Of a stretch of 15,467 bases of DNA, positions 1 through 6,801 are shown piece by piece. The translations under genes and the position numbers were made by a program. The DNA comes from JAYFRC01 sp034926415 (GTDB lineage: Bacteria > Bacillota > Clostridia > Oscillospirales > Oscillospiraceae), in the NCBI GenBank assembly GCA_034926415.1, contig JAYFRC010000023.1:1-15467 (forward strand). Reading direction: 5' to 3'. The notes below the pieces were generated by a model that saw only the letters and a program-made list of their open reading frames with translations, was not told where the DNA came from and ran no database searches. Every line of letters begins with the position of its first letter. The stretch's first letter is position 1.

Positions 1-41
1 GAAACACCGGCCGCGAGGCAAAGGAGCAGGACTATGTATAA
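1..41 (+). CDS. 3' end of an unidentified gene, truncated by the window edge
   Basis: Reading from base 3, the frame gives NTGREAKEQDYV and then a TAA stop at 39-41. The short charged stretch reads like a normal protein C-terminus. A hairpin with a following T-run lies about 50 bases downstream (91-140), as expected for the end of a transcription unit. The other two plus-strand frames are also open here, so the choice rests on the plausible C-terminus and the terminator. Twelve residues are too few to name a family. Confidence 0.35.
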   Translation, partial: NTGREAKEQDYV

Positions 42-90
42 TCCCGCGCCCTTAAATGTTTTTCCAAATATTTTGAAATCGGATATTTTC

Positions 91-140
91 ATAAAACATG
101 ACCTCCGACTGCTATTGTTGACAATCGGAGGCCATTTTAT
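91..140. terminator. Probable bidirectional terminator between convergent genes
   Basis: CCTCCGA (102-108) pairs with TCGGAGG (125-131). An A-rich 5' flank (91-96) can pair with a T-rich 3' flank (135-140), giving a U-run in either direction. It would mainly end the plus-strand gene that stops at 41, and could back up the gpmI terminator. The T-run is short (four) and the loop is long, so efficiency is uncertain. Confidence 0.5.
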
Positions 141-169
141 ACACAACTGGGAAATTTTTGAAAAGATGC

Positions 170-204
170 AAAAAATCAGCCGCCGGCAGAAATGCCGACG
201 GCTG
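170..204 (-). terminator. Intrinsic terminator of gpmI
   Basis: The arms CAGCCGCCGGCA (177-188) and TGCCGACGGCTG (193-204) form a 12-bp stem with one G-T wobble, closed by a GAAA/TTTC tetraloop. On the minus strand the stem is followed by a run of six T (170-175 as A on the plus strand). It lies just past the gpmI stop at 212 and is a textbook rho-independent terminator. Confidence 0.85.
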
Positions 205-211
205 AGGTGTC

Positions 212-1723
212 TTATTTTATTATCAGCGTTTTGCCGTCCATCTCGGGCGGGCAGGCAAGGCCCATCACGTCGAGCATCGTGGGAGCGATATCGGCGAGCC
301 GCCCGCCGGTGCGGAGTTCCTCGCCCGCGCCGCAGAGGATGAATGGCACGGGATTGGTGGTATGCGCGGTGTGCGGGATGCCGTTTTCGCCTATCATGCG
401 TTCGGCGTTGCCGTGGTCGGCGGTGACCATGGAGATTCCTCCCATTTCCGCCGTGGCCGCAACGACCTCGCCAACACATTTGTCTACTGTCTCGACGGCC
501 TTGACGGTCGCATCGAATACGCCGGTGTGGCCGACCATATCGCAGTTGGCGAAGTTAAGGATTATCACGTCGTAGTTGCCGCTCCTGATGCATTCGACGG
601 CCTTTTCCGTGACTTCTGCGGCGCTCATCTCGGGCTGGAGATCGTATGTCGCGACCTTGGGAGACTGGACGAGAATGCGATCCTCACCCTTGAATACCGT
701 CTCGCTTCCACCGTTGAAAAAGAAGGTGACGTGGGCGTATTTCTCTGTCTCGGCGATACGGAGCTGGGTCAGTCCAAGCTGGCTCAGATACTCGCCGAGG
801 CAGTTTACGACGGCCTGACTCGGGAACGCGACGGAGACGTTCGGCATCGTGGCGTCGTACTCGGTGGTGCACACGAAGGTCAGCGGGAAGTATTGACGCA
901 CGAACCCATCAAACTCCGGGTCGACAAGCGCGCGTGTAAGTTCGCGAGCGCGGTCTGGGCGGAAGTTGAAGAAGATGACGCTGTCATTGTCGGATATGGT
1001 GCCGTCGTGGTCAACCACAACAGGCTCGACAAATTCGTCGGTCACTCCGTTTTCGTAGGATTCGTCTATTGCAGCCAGCGGGTCGGAATTCATGCGCCCC
1101 TGACCGTAGACAATGGCGTCGTAGGCGCTTTCAAGGCGATCCCAGCGCTTGTCGCGGTCCATGGCGTAGTAGCGGCCGGAGAGGGTGGCTATTTTGCCGA
1201 CGCCAATCTTGGCACACTCGTCCATGCAGGCCTTGACGTACTGCTTGGCGCTTTTGGGCGGGACGTCGCGCCCGTCGAGGAAAGCGTGGACATAAACCCT
1301 CGAAAGGCCGCGCTCCTTTGCCATGCGGAGCAGGGCGTACAGATGCGTTATGTGCGAATGGACACCGCCGTCGGATATAAGGCCGAGAAGATGGAGCGCG
1401 GAGCCGTTTTTGGCACAGGCGTCCATTGCGGCGCAGTAGGCGGCGTTATTGAAGAACGAGCCATCTTCTATCGAGACCGTTATGCGCGGCAGATCCTGAA
1501 ACACGACCCGGCCGGCGCCGATATTGGTATGGCCGACCTCGCTGTTTCCCATCTGACCGGCGGGCAGACCCACGTCGAGTCCGGATGCGGCCAGCGAGGT
1601 GTGCGCATTCTCCGCCATAAGTGCGTCGAGAGCGGGAGTTTTCGCCGCGGCTATGGCGTTGCCCTCTTTCTGGGAAGAAAGGCCGAAACCGTCCATTATA
1701 ATCAGAGTGGTTGGTGTTTTCAT
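212..1723 (-). CDS. gpmI: 2,3-bisphosphoglycerate-independent phosphoglycerate mutase
   Basis: This cytoplasmic glycolytic enzyme interconverts 3- and 2-phosphoglycerate through a phosphoserine intermediate and uses two Mn2+ ions. The 503-residue product has the usual length for the family. Visible motifs are the N-terminal metal site around Asp11 (LIIMDGFG), the catalytic serine in GQMGNSEVGHTN (Ser61), NFANCDMVGHTG with Asp395 and His399, TADHGNAERM with Asp436 and His437, and HTAHTTNPVPF with His454, all belonging to the alkaline-phosphatase-like core. The ATG at 1723 is preceded by a GGAGAGAG ribosome binding site. It is the last gene of a minus-strand block with pgk and tpiA. Its Mn dependence is a loose thematic link to the Mn-responsive terC unit at the other end of the window, and is inference only. 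Confidence 0.97.
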   Translation of the reverse strand: MKTPTTLIIMDGFGLSSQKEGNAIAAAKTPALDALMAENAHTSLAASGLDVGLPAGQMGNSEVGHTNIGAGRVVFQDLPRITVSIEDGSFFNNAAYCAAMDACAKNGSALHLLGLISDGGVHSHITHLYALLRMAKERGLSRVYVHAFLDGRDVPPKSAKQYVKACMDECAKIGVGKIATLSGRYYAMDRDKRWDRLESAYDAIVYGQGRMNSDPLAAIDESYENGVTDEFVEPVVVDHDGTISDNDSVIFFNFRPDRARELTRALVDPEFDGFVRQYFPLTFVCTTEYDATMPNVSVAFPSQAVVNCLGEYLSQLGLTQLRIAETEKYAHVTFFFNGGSETVFKGEDRILVQSPKVATYDLQPEMSAAEVTEKAVECIRSGNYDVIILNFANCDMVGHTGVFDATVKAVETVDKCVGEVVAATAEMGGISMVTADHGNAERMIGENGIPHTAHTTNPVPFILCGAGEELRTGGRLADIAPTMLDVMGLACPPEMDGKTLIIK

Positions 1724-1834
1724 TATAAGATACTCTCTCCATAAGAAAAGGCGTCGCGACGCGGCTCCGGTTTGGCGCGCGCGCCGTGAGCGCCGTGTTT
1801 TTTCGGTTGTGGGGAAGACGCGGGATAGCGAGCG

Positions 1835-2608
1835 TCAGTCCTGATTAGCCGCGTTGATAATGTTTACGAACTGGTCGCATTTCAGCGCCGCGCCGCCGAT
1901 AAGTCCGCCGTCGATGTCGGGCTGGGACAGCAGCTCATGGGCGTTGCCGGGGTTCATGGAACCGCCGTACTGGATGGTTATGGAACGCGCGACGCGTGCA
2001 CCGTATATGTGGCGTATTGTGGCGCGGATAAAGGTGCACACCTCTCCGGCCTGTTCCGGAGTCGCAGTCTTGCCGGTGCCGATGGCCCACACGGGCTCAT
2101 AGGCGACGACGCACTTGCGCAGCTTCTCGGCCGAGACTCCGGCCAGAGCGGATTTGAGCTGAAGCGAGATCAGATCCATTGTGACGCCGAGCTCGCGCTG
2201 CTCAAGGCTCTCGCCGACGCAGATGATCGGGTGCAGCCCCGCGTCAAGCGCGGCGTGCACTTTCTTGTTGACGGTCACGTCGGTCTCGCCGAAATACTGA
2301 CGGCGCTCGCTGTGGCCGATGATGACGTACTTGACGCCGAGGTCCTTGAGCATATCGGCGGACACCTCTCCGGTATAAGCGCCGCTCTTCTCGTAGAAGA
2401 CGTTCTCGGCTCCGACGGTCACGCGCATATCCTTGAACGCGCGCATAGCCGCAGGGATATTGACGGACGGGACGCAGACGAGGATATCACACCACTTCGC
2501 CTTTGGAAGTACGGACTTGAGCTCCTCGGCAAACTGCTTTGTCTCGGAGGCTGTTTTGTTCATTTTCCAGTTTCCGGCTATTATTGTTTTACGATATCTG
2601 CGATTCAT
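1835..2608 (-). CDS. tpiA: Triose-phosphate isomerase
   Basis: The enzyme interconverts dihydroxyacetone phosphate and glyceraldehyde 3-phosphate in the cytoplasm. The 257-residue TIM barrel shows AGNWKMNKT with catalytic Lys15, IIGHSERRQYFGE with the electrophilic His99, and VVAYEPVWAIGTGKTAT with the catalytic base Glu171 and the mobile loop 6. The phosphate-binding IQYGGSMNPGN and GGLIGGAALK come near the C-terminus. I chose the ATG at 2608 because it has a good AGAGGAGAG ribosome binding site and gives the family's normal N-terminus. The frame stays open upstream to 2803, but that 65-residue extension is not homologous-looking. The gap to pgk (255 bases) is large and may hold a promoter; gpmI follows after 111 bases. 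Confidence 0.97.
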   Translation of the reverse strand: MNRRYRKTIIAGNWKMNKTASETKQFAEELKSVLPKAKWCDILVCVPSVNIPAAMRAFKDMRVTVGAENVFYEKSGAYTGEVSADMLKDLGVKYVIIGHSERRQYFGETDVTVNKKVHAALDAGLHPIICVGESLEQRELGVTMDLISLQLKSALAGVSAEKLRKCVVAYEPVWAIGTGKTATPEQAGEVCTFIRATIRHIYGARVARSITIQYGGSMNPGNAHELLSQPDIDGGLIGGAALKCDQFVNIINAANQD

Positions 2609-2650
2609 GTTTTTCTCTCCTCTGGTTAAATGTTTGGTATGAAAAAAACG

Positions 2651-2679
2651 AGTATGTTTTTGGCTGCCGTATTTGTAAA
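2651..2679 (-). promoter_or_regulatory. Possible tpiA promoter
   Basis: On the minus strand a TTTACA box (2674-2679) and a CATACT box (2651-2656) are separated by exactly 17 bases, about 40 bases before the tpiA start. Both boxes deviate from consensus. The large pgk-tpiA gap supports a separate or additional start here, but the call rests on sequence match alone. Confidence 0.4.
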
Positions 2680-2692
2680 TATCTCTTGGAGT

Positions 2693-2789
2693 TCGCGGCG
2701 CACAGGCCGCGAAGAAGCCTGATTCGTTTTTTCCGGCGACATGCGCGGCGGAAAAACACTTCCCGGCTCGCAGGTGTGCGATCGGCCGG
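2693..2789 (-). other. Hairpins in the pgk-tpiA gap, possible weak terminator of pgk
   Basis: The 255-base gap between pgk and tpiA contains two inverted repeats. One (2763-2789) pairs CCGGC-TCGCA with TGCGA-GCCGG around a GGTG loop and a three-base bulge. Read on the minus strand, five T follow it after about six bases. The other (2693-2712) pairs TCGCGGC with GCCGCGA. The first may act as a leaky terminator that lowers tpiA-gpmI readthrough from pgk. No other gene is visible in this gap. Confidence 0.35.
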
Positions 2790-2863
2790 CTTACGCCCGG
2801 CAAATCTTGCGCATCAGAGCCGAATCTTTCTTCTCAAAAGCCACAGACTTTTTAGGGGTGATT

Positions 2864-4057
2864 TTATTTGTCGAGCAGGCAGGCCACGCCGGGAAGCTCC
2901 TTGCCCTCAAGGAACTCGAGAGACGCGCCGCCGCCAGTGGAGATATGGGTTATCCTGTCCGCAAAGCCGAGCTGCTCGGCCGCGGCTGCGCTGTCGCCGC
3001 CGCCGATTATTGTTATCGCTCCGCTGTCCGCGAGCGCCTTGGCCATGGCTTCTGTGCCCTTGGCGAAAGCCGGAAACTCGAACACGCCCATGGGGCCGTT
3101 CCACACTATCGTTCCCGCTCCGACCGTAGCTGTGGCGAACAGTTCGCAGGTCTTCGGGCCGATGTCTAGTCCCTGCATATCTTCGGGTATGTTCATAGCG
3201 TCGACTACGACGGGTGCGGCGTCCTTTGAAAATTCCTTTGCGGCTGTCGCGTCGACAGGAAGCAGGAACCTGACGCCCTTGTCATCGGCCTTTTTCATCA
3301 TCTCGCGGGCATAGTCTATCTTTTCCGCATCGAGCATTGACTGGCCTATCTTTCCACCTTTCGCGGCAAGGAATGTATATGCCATTCCGCCGCCGATGAT
3401 GATAGTATCGACCCTTTCAAGCAGGTTGTTGATGACGTTTATCTTGTCTGATATCTTCGCTCCGCCGAGCACGGCGACGAAGGGGCGTTTCGGATCGTTT
3501 AGAGCGCCGCCCATTATTTCGAGCTCTTTCTTTATAAGAAAGCCGGAGACCGCCGGAAGATACGCCGCGACGCCGGCGGTAGAGGCGTGCGCGCGATGAA
3601 CCGTGCCGAACGCGTCCGACACATAAAGCTGAGCCATGTCGGCGAGCTCCTTTGCAAACGCCGGGTCGTTCTTTTCCTCGCCCTTTTCAAAGCGCAGGTT
3701 CTCAAGCAGGATTATCTCGCCGGGCTTTACGGCCGCGGCCTTGGCCTTCGCATCTGAACCGACCACATCGGTGCAGAAGGTTACCGGCATTCCGAGAAGC
3801 TCGGAAAGGCGCTTTGCCACCGGCGCAAGCGAGAGGGATTCCTTTCTTTCGCCCTTTGGCTTGCCGAGATGCGAGCAGGCGATGACGGCTGCGCCGTTGT
3901 CGAGCAGGTATCGTATCGTCGGAAGCGCCGCGACAATGCGCTTATCGTCGGTTATGGCGCCAGTTTCCTTGTCCTGAGGAACGTTGAAATCGCAGCGAAG
4001 CAGGACTTTTTTGCCGCGCACATCAACGTCAGAAACAGTTTTCTTGTTATAATTCAT
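2864..4057 (-). CDS. pgk: Phosphoglycerate kinase
   Basis: The enzyme transfers phosphate between 1,3-bisphosphoglycerate and ADP, an ATP-yielding step of glycolysis. The 397-residue protein has the expected length. It shows LLRCDFNVP (Arg21-Pro27) and CSHLGKPKG in the N-terminal substrate domain, LLENLRFEKGEE, DAFGTVHRAHAST, and VLGGAKISDKI at the hinge and nucleotide domain. The C-terminal part has VWNGPMGVFEF and the nucleotide-binding IIGGGDSAAA, followed by HISTGGGASLEFLEGK. The ATG at 4057 has a GGGAGG ribosome binding site just upstream. It follows trmL after only 51 bases with no terminator, so the two are probably cotranscribed. Confidence 0.98.
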   Translation of the reverse strand: MNYNKKTVSDVDVRGKKVLLRCDFNVPQDKETGAITDDKRIVAALPTIRYLLDNGAAVIACSHLGKPKGERKESLSLAPVAKRLSELLGMPVTFCTDVVGSDAKAKAAAVKPGEIILLENLRFEKGEEKNDPAFAKELADMAQLYVSDAFGTVHRAHASTAGVAAYLPAVSGFLIKKELEIMGGALNDPKRPFVAVLGGAKISDKINVINNLLERVDTIIIGGGMAYTFLAAKGGKIGQSMLDAEKIDYAREMMKKADDKGVRFLLPVDATAAKEFSKDAAPVVVDAMNIPEDMQGLDIGPKTCELFATATVGAGTIVWNGPMGVFEFPAFAKGTEAMAKALADSGAITIIGGGDSAAAAEQLGFADRITHISTGGGASLEFLEGKELPGVACLLDK

Positions 4058-4108
4058 TAAAAAACCTCCCTTGTGAAAAATATAAGAAAGAATAAAAAAC
4101 TGCGCAAT

Positions 4109-4609
4109 TCAGATCCCCGCCGTGCCTTCCGCCATCTCTCCGGCTTCCTGAAAACCGGAAAAGCCCTGCTGACGCAGCGCTTCGTAGGCAAAAACCGCGA
4201 CCGAATTCGAAAGATTGAGGCAGCGCACGCCGTGAAGCATCGGTATCCGAAGACACTGCTCGCGGTGCGCCTCGCGGAAATCACGGGGGAGCCCGGCGGT
4301 CTCCTTGCCGAAAAATATCCAGCAGCCGTCGCTGAAGCTCGCCTCACAGTAGGAGCGGGGAGCCTTTGAGGTCGCGAGCCATATATCGGAGGCGTCTGGA
4401 TTCTTTTGGAAAAAGTCACCGAGGTTTTCGTAAACAGTCAGGTCAAGCAGGTGCCAGTAGTCGAGGCCGGCGCGCTTTACGGCGCTGTCCGATATGTCGA
4501 AACCGAGAGGTTTTATAAGATGAAGGCGGCAGCCGGTAACGGCACAGGTGCGGGAGATATTTCCCGTATTGGCCGGTATTTCCGGCTCCACCAGAACTAT
4601 ATTTATCAT
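4109..4609 (-). CDS. trmL: tRNA (cytidine/uridine-2'-O-)-methyltransferase TrmL
   Basis: This SPOUT-class enzyme 2'-O-methylates the wobble nucleotide 34 of certain leucine tRNAs using S-adenosylmethionine. The 166-residue product matches the small single-domain TrmL (E. coli about 157). It carries the family signatures LVEPEIPANTGNISRTC at residues 6-22, RAGLDYW, FGKETAGLP, and the knot-forming IPM...RCLNLSNSVAVFAYEALRQ near the C-terminus. The ATG at 4609 has an AGGAG ribosome binding site. It is the first gene of the trmL-pgk-tpiA-gpmI block. Its exact tRNA targets here are not shown by sequence. Confidence 0.93.
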   Translation of the reverse strand: MINIVLVEPEIPANTGNISRTCAVTGCRLHLIKPLGFDISDSAVKRAGLDYWHLLDLTVYENLGDFFQKNPDASDIWLATSKAPRSYCEASFSDGCWIFFGKETAGLPRDFREAHREQCLRIPMLHGVRCLNLSNSVAVFAYEALRQQGFSGFQEAGEMAEGTAGI

Positions 4610-4647
4610 TTGAGGTCTCCTGTGGGCCGTTTATTAACAGCTTCCTA

Positions 4648-4676
4648 ATTGTAATGCAAAGCAAGCAAAATTTCAA
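4648..4676 (-). promoter_or_regulatory. trmL (and probably pgk) promoter
   Basis: On the minus strand TTGAAA (4671-4676) and TACAAT (4648-4653) are spaced by exactly 17 bases, about 40 bases before the trmL start codon. This is a good sigma-A-type match and probably drives trmL and pgk together. Confidence 0.65.
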
Positions 4677-4744
4677 CTATAAAAGAGGGTTTTTTATGAA
4701 AATAAGCTGAAATATGCAAAAAAATTTATTTCTTACAAAAAATA

Positions 4745-4849
4745 ATTTGCAAAAAAGCGCGCAAATGCTCGAAAGAGCGGGAATTTGCGGCGGCAGAGTG
4801 CTGCGCGCGGCGATTTGCCGCCGCAAAACGCGCCGGGCGGCTCCGGAGC
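4745..4849. repeat. Cluster of inverted repeats in the trmL-prs intergenic region
   Basis: Three hairpins sit side by side. ATTTGC (4745-4750) pairs with GCAAAT (4761-4766). GCTC-GAAA-GAGC (4767-4778) forms a tetraloop hairpin. TTTGCGGCGGCA (4784-4795) pairs perfectly over 12 bp with TGCCGCCGCAAA (4816-4827). A further palindrome GCTCCGGAGC lies at 4840-4849. Alternatively, GCAAAT (4761-4766) can pair with ATTTGC (4783-4788) around the tetraloop hairpin. Read on the minus strand, that forms a terminator-like stem followed by six T (4751-4756). No convincing ORF covers this stretch. Its function is unknown. Confidence 0.5.
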
Positions 4850-4922
4850 GGCATTTTGGGGAAAGTTGAAGCCGGAAACCGCGCAAAAATCATTACAGAT
4901 TTCAAAAAAAGGTAAAATTCAA

Positions 4923-4951
4923 TGGATTTTTAGGGAGAGCTTTGATATAAT
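4923..4951 (+). promoter_or_regulatory. Probable prs promoter
   Basis: A perfect TATAAT is at 4946-4951 on the plus strand, about 118 bases before the prs start. The -35 region at 17-base spacing (TGGATT, 4923-4928) is poor, so the promoter may need an activator, or the true -35 may lie elsewhere. The leader that follows (about 4958-5068) can form a hairpin: CCGCAT (4985-4990) with ATGCGG (5023-5028), enclosing GCGC-CGA-GCGC. Confidence 0.45.
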
Positions 4952-5068
4952 TTTTTGCGTAGTAACAAATAATCGCTTTCCTTTCCGCATTGCCCGACGC
5001 AGGGAGCGCCGAGCGCGAAACGATGCGGGGCATAAAAATGAATCATTATATAGAAAGAGGTACAAGAA

Positions 5069-6028
5069 ATGATTGCACACGGAAAGGATATCAAGGTGTT
5101 CGCGGGAAACTCCAACCCCAAGCTGGCACAGGATATCTGTAACCTGATGAACATCCAGCTTGGAAACAGCGAGGTTGGCAAGTTCTCCGACGGAGAATGC
5201 TATGCTTCCCTTTACGAGAGCGTACGCGGAAGCGACGTATTCGTGATACAGTCCACCTGCGATCCGGTCAACGACAATCTCATGGAGATGCTCGTAATGA
5301 TAGACGCGCTCACAAGAGCATCGGCCGGACGCATTACCGCCGTTATCCCTTATTTCGGTTATGCCCGCCAGGACAGAAAGGCAAAGGCAAGAGACCCCAT
5401 CTCCGCAAAGCTCGTCGCCAATATGATAACCTGCGCCGGAGCCAACCGTGTGCTTACGATGGATCTTCACGCCGCCCAGATACAGGGCTTTTTCGATATT
5501 CCTGTGGACAACCTGCTCGGCAACCCCATATTTGTTGAATATTACGGCAAAAAATTTAAAAACAATCACGAGGAAATGGTCGTCGTCTCCCCGGACGTCG
5601 GTTCCGTCGCAAGAGCCCGCGCTTTCGCGCAGAAGCTCGGAATGGGCCTCGCTATCGTGGACAAGCGCCGTCCGAAAGCTAACTCCTGCGAGGTCATGAA
5701 CATCATCGGCGACGGTCGCGGCCGCGACTGCATAATGTTTGACGACATGGTCGATACCGGCGGGTCGATATGCAACGCTGCGAAAGCGATAGTCGAAGTC
5801 GGCGGCGCGAACAGCGTTCACGCCTGTGCGTCTCACGGCGTACTCTCCGGTCCCGCGCTAGAGCGCATTTCCGGCAGCATGTTCGAGGAGCTTGCCCTGC
5901 TCGACACTATACCCACGACCGTCGGCGAGAGCTGCAAAAAGATAAAGTACCTCAGCGTCGCGCCCATGTTCGCCGAGGCGATAGAGCGCATTTACCAGGA
6001 GGTCTCTGTTTCCAAGCTGTTCCTGTGA
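5069..6028 (+). CDS. prs: Ribose-phosphate pyrophosphokinase (PRPP synthetase)
   Basis: The enzyme makes 5-phosphoribosyl-1-pyrophosphate from ribose 5-phosphate and ATP, feeding purine, pyrimidine, NAD, histidine and tryptophan synthesis. The 319-residue length is typical of class I bacterial enzymes. It shows GEVSDGE-like GKFSDGE near the N-terminus, the ATP-binding RQDRKAKARDPISAKLVA starting at Arg100, the cation-binding LHAAQIQGFFDIPVDNL with His134, and the PRPP loop FDDMVDTGGSI at residues 224-234. The ATG at 5069 follows GAAAGAGG by eight bases. A GC-rich hairpin closes the unit before pth. Confidence 0.97.
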   Translation: MIAHGKDIKVFAGNSNPKLAQDICNLMNIQLGNSEVGKFSDGECYASLYESVRGSDVFVIQSTCDPVNDNLMEMLVMIDALTRASAGRITAVIPYFGYARQDRKAKARDPISAKLVANMITCAGANRVLTMDLHAAQIQGFFDIPVDNLLGNPIFVEYYGKKFKNNHEEMVVVSPDVGSVARARAFAQKLGMGLAIVDKRRPKANSCEVMNIIGDGRGRDCIMFDDMVDTGGSICNAAKAIVEVGGANSVHACASHGVLSGPALERISGSMFEELALLDTIPTTVGESCKKIKYLSVAPMFAEAIERIYQEVSVSKLFL

Positions 6029-6045
6029 TATAAAAAGGCGTGTTT

Positions 6046-6070
6046 GGGCGGGAGCGCAAAGCTCCCGCCC
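6046..6070 (+). terminator. GC-rich hairpin after prs, weak terminator
   Basis: GGGCGGGAGC (6046-6055) pairs perfectly with GCTCCCGCCC (6061-6070) around a GCAAA loop. Only three T follow (GATTTGA), so termination may be partial and pth may be read through from prs. Confidence 0.5.
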
Positions 6071-6101
6071 GATTTGACGACGTTCTTATCGGGGTGAATT
6101 T

Positions 6102-6695
6102 ATGTTTTTCAAAAAAAGCGGCGGCGCGGTGTCGTGGCTGATGGTATTTCTCGGCAACCCCGGAATAAAATACAACAACACGCGCCACAACGTGGGATTT
6201 ATGGCGGCCGACGCGCTTGCGGAGCGCGGAGACTTCAAAATCGACAGGCTCAGATACAAGGCGCTGACGCAGAGCGTGAACTTCGGCGGTGAAAATGTCC
6301 TTGTGATGAAGCCGCAGACAATGATGAATCTTTCCGGCACATCCGTTTCGCAGGCGGCGTCGTTTTTCAAAATACCGCCCGAACACATTATAATAATATA
6401 CGACGACGTGTCGCTCCCCGTCGGAAAGATACGTGTCCGCGCCTCCGGAAGCGCGGGCGGGCACAACGGGGTGAAGGATATCATTGCCCGCGTGGGTTCG
6501 GACAGGATGCCGCGCGTGAAGATAGGCGTCGGGGAAAAGCCGAGAGAGGACTACGACCTCGCGGCCTGGGTGCTCGGGAACCTGAGCATAGCCGACAGGA
6601 AACTGGTCGAAAGCGCCATACCGCGCGCGCTTGACGCGGCCGAGTGTATTATAACCGAGGGCTGCGACAGGGCTATGAGCAAATTCAACGGATAA
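6102..6695 (+). CDS. pth: Peptidyl-tRNA hydrolase
   Basis: The enzyme cleaves the ester bond of peptidyl-tRNAs dropped by stalled ribosomes, recycling tRNA. The 197-residue protein has the Pth signatures FLGNPGIKYNNTRHNVGF (Asn19 and catalytic His29), KPQTMMNLSG (Asn76), IIIYDDVSLPVGKIR (Asp101, equivalent to the E. coli Asp93) and GSAGGHNGVKDI (Asn122). All catalytic and substrate-binding positions are present. The start at 6102 gives about a dozen residues (MFFKKSGGAVSW) more than most family members. It is kept because a GGGGTG ribosome binding site sits about seven bases upstream and no better start lies between. The close prs-pth-mfd order on one strand is common in Firmicutes. Confidence 0.96.
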   Translation: MFFKKSGGAVSWLMVFLGNPGIKYNNTRHNVGFMAADALAERGDFKIDRLRYKALTQSVNFGGENVLVMKPQTMMNLSGTSVSQAASFFKIPPEHIIIIYDDVSLPVGKIRVRASGSAGGHNGVKDIIARVGSDRMPRVKIGVGEKPREDYDLAAWVLGNLSIADRKLVESAIPRALDAAECIITEGCDRAMSKFNG

Positions 6696-6711
6696 AAAAT
6701 ACGACAAAAAC

Positions 6712-6746
6712 CGGCACACCCCCTCATTACGATGCGGGGTGCGCCG
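6712..6746 (+). repeat. Hairpin between pth and mfd
   Basis: CGGCACACCCC (6712-6722) pairs with GGGGTGCGCCG (6736-6746) with one A-C mismatch, and CAT-TACG-ATG can form inside the loop. No T-run follows directly, so this is more likely an mRNA-stability or partial-attenuation hairpin than a strong terminator. Confidence 0.45.
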
Positions 6747-6801
6747 AATCGCGCGTTTTGACTTCCATATTATAGAAAAGCAAGAAAGGAGGCGGGACAA
6801 C

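Noticed and set aside
362..1744. 460-residue open frame opposite gpmI
   Set aside because: It lies wholly antisense to a gene with every catalytic motif intact. Its translation has no recognisable motif; long antisense frames are common in GC-rich codon patterns.
1724..1834. Palindrome GCGTCGCGACGC before gpmI as a terminator
   Set aside because: The perfect palindrome leaves no loop, so it would form only a very short stem. The TTTTCTT that follows is suggestive, but the element sits just before the gpmI ribosome binding site and is too weak to call.
2609..2803. 65-residue N-terminal extension of TpiA
   Set aside because: The frame is open but the normal TIM N-terminus starts at the ATG at 2608, which has a strong ribosome binding site. 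The extension also covers hairpins and a probable promoter.
4919..5836. 305-residue open frame opposite prs
   Set aside because: It is antisense to the ATP- and PRPP-binding motifs of prs and has no family signature.
6739..6801. Upstream in-frame start for mfd
   Set aside because: There is no ribosome binding site, it overlaps a hairpin, and the ATG at 6802 has AGGAGG at nine bases.
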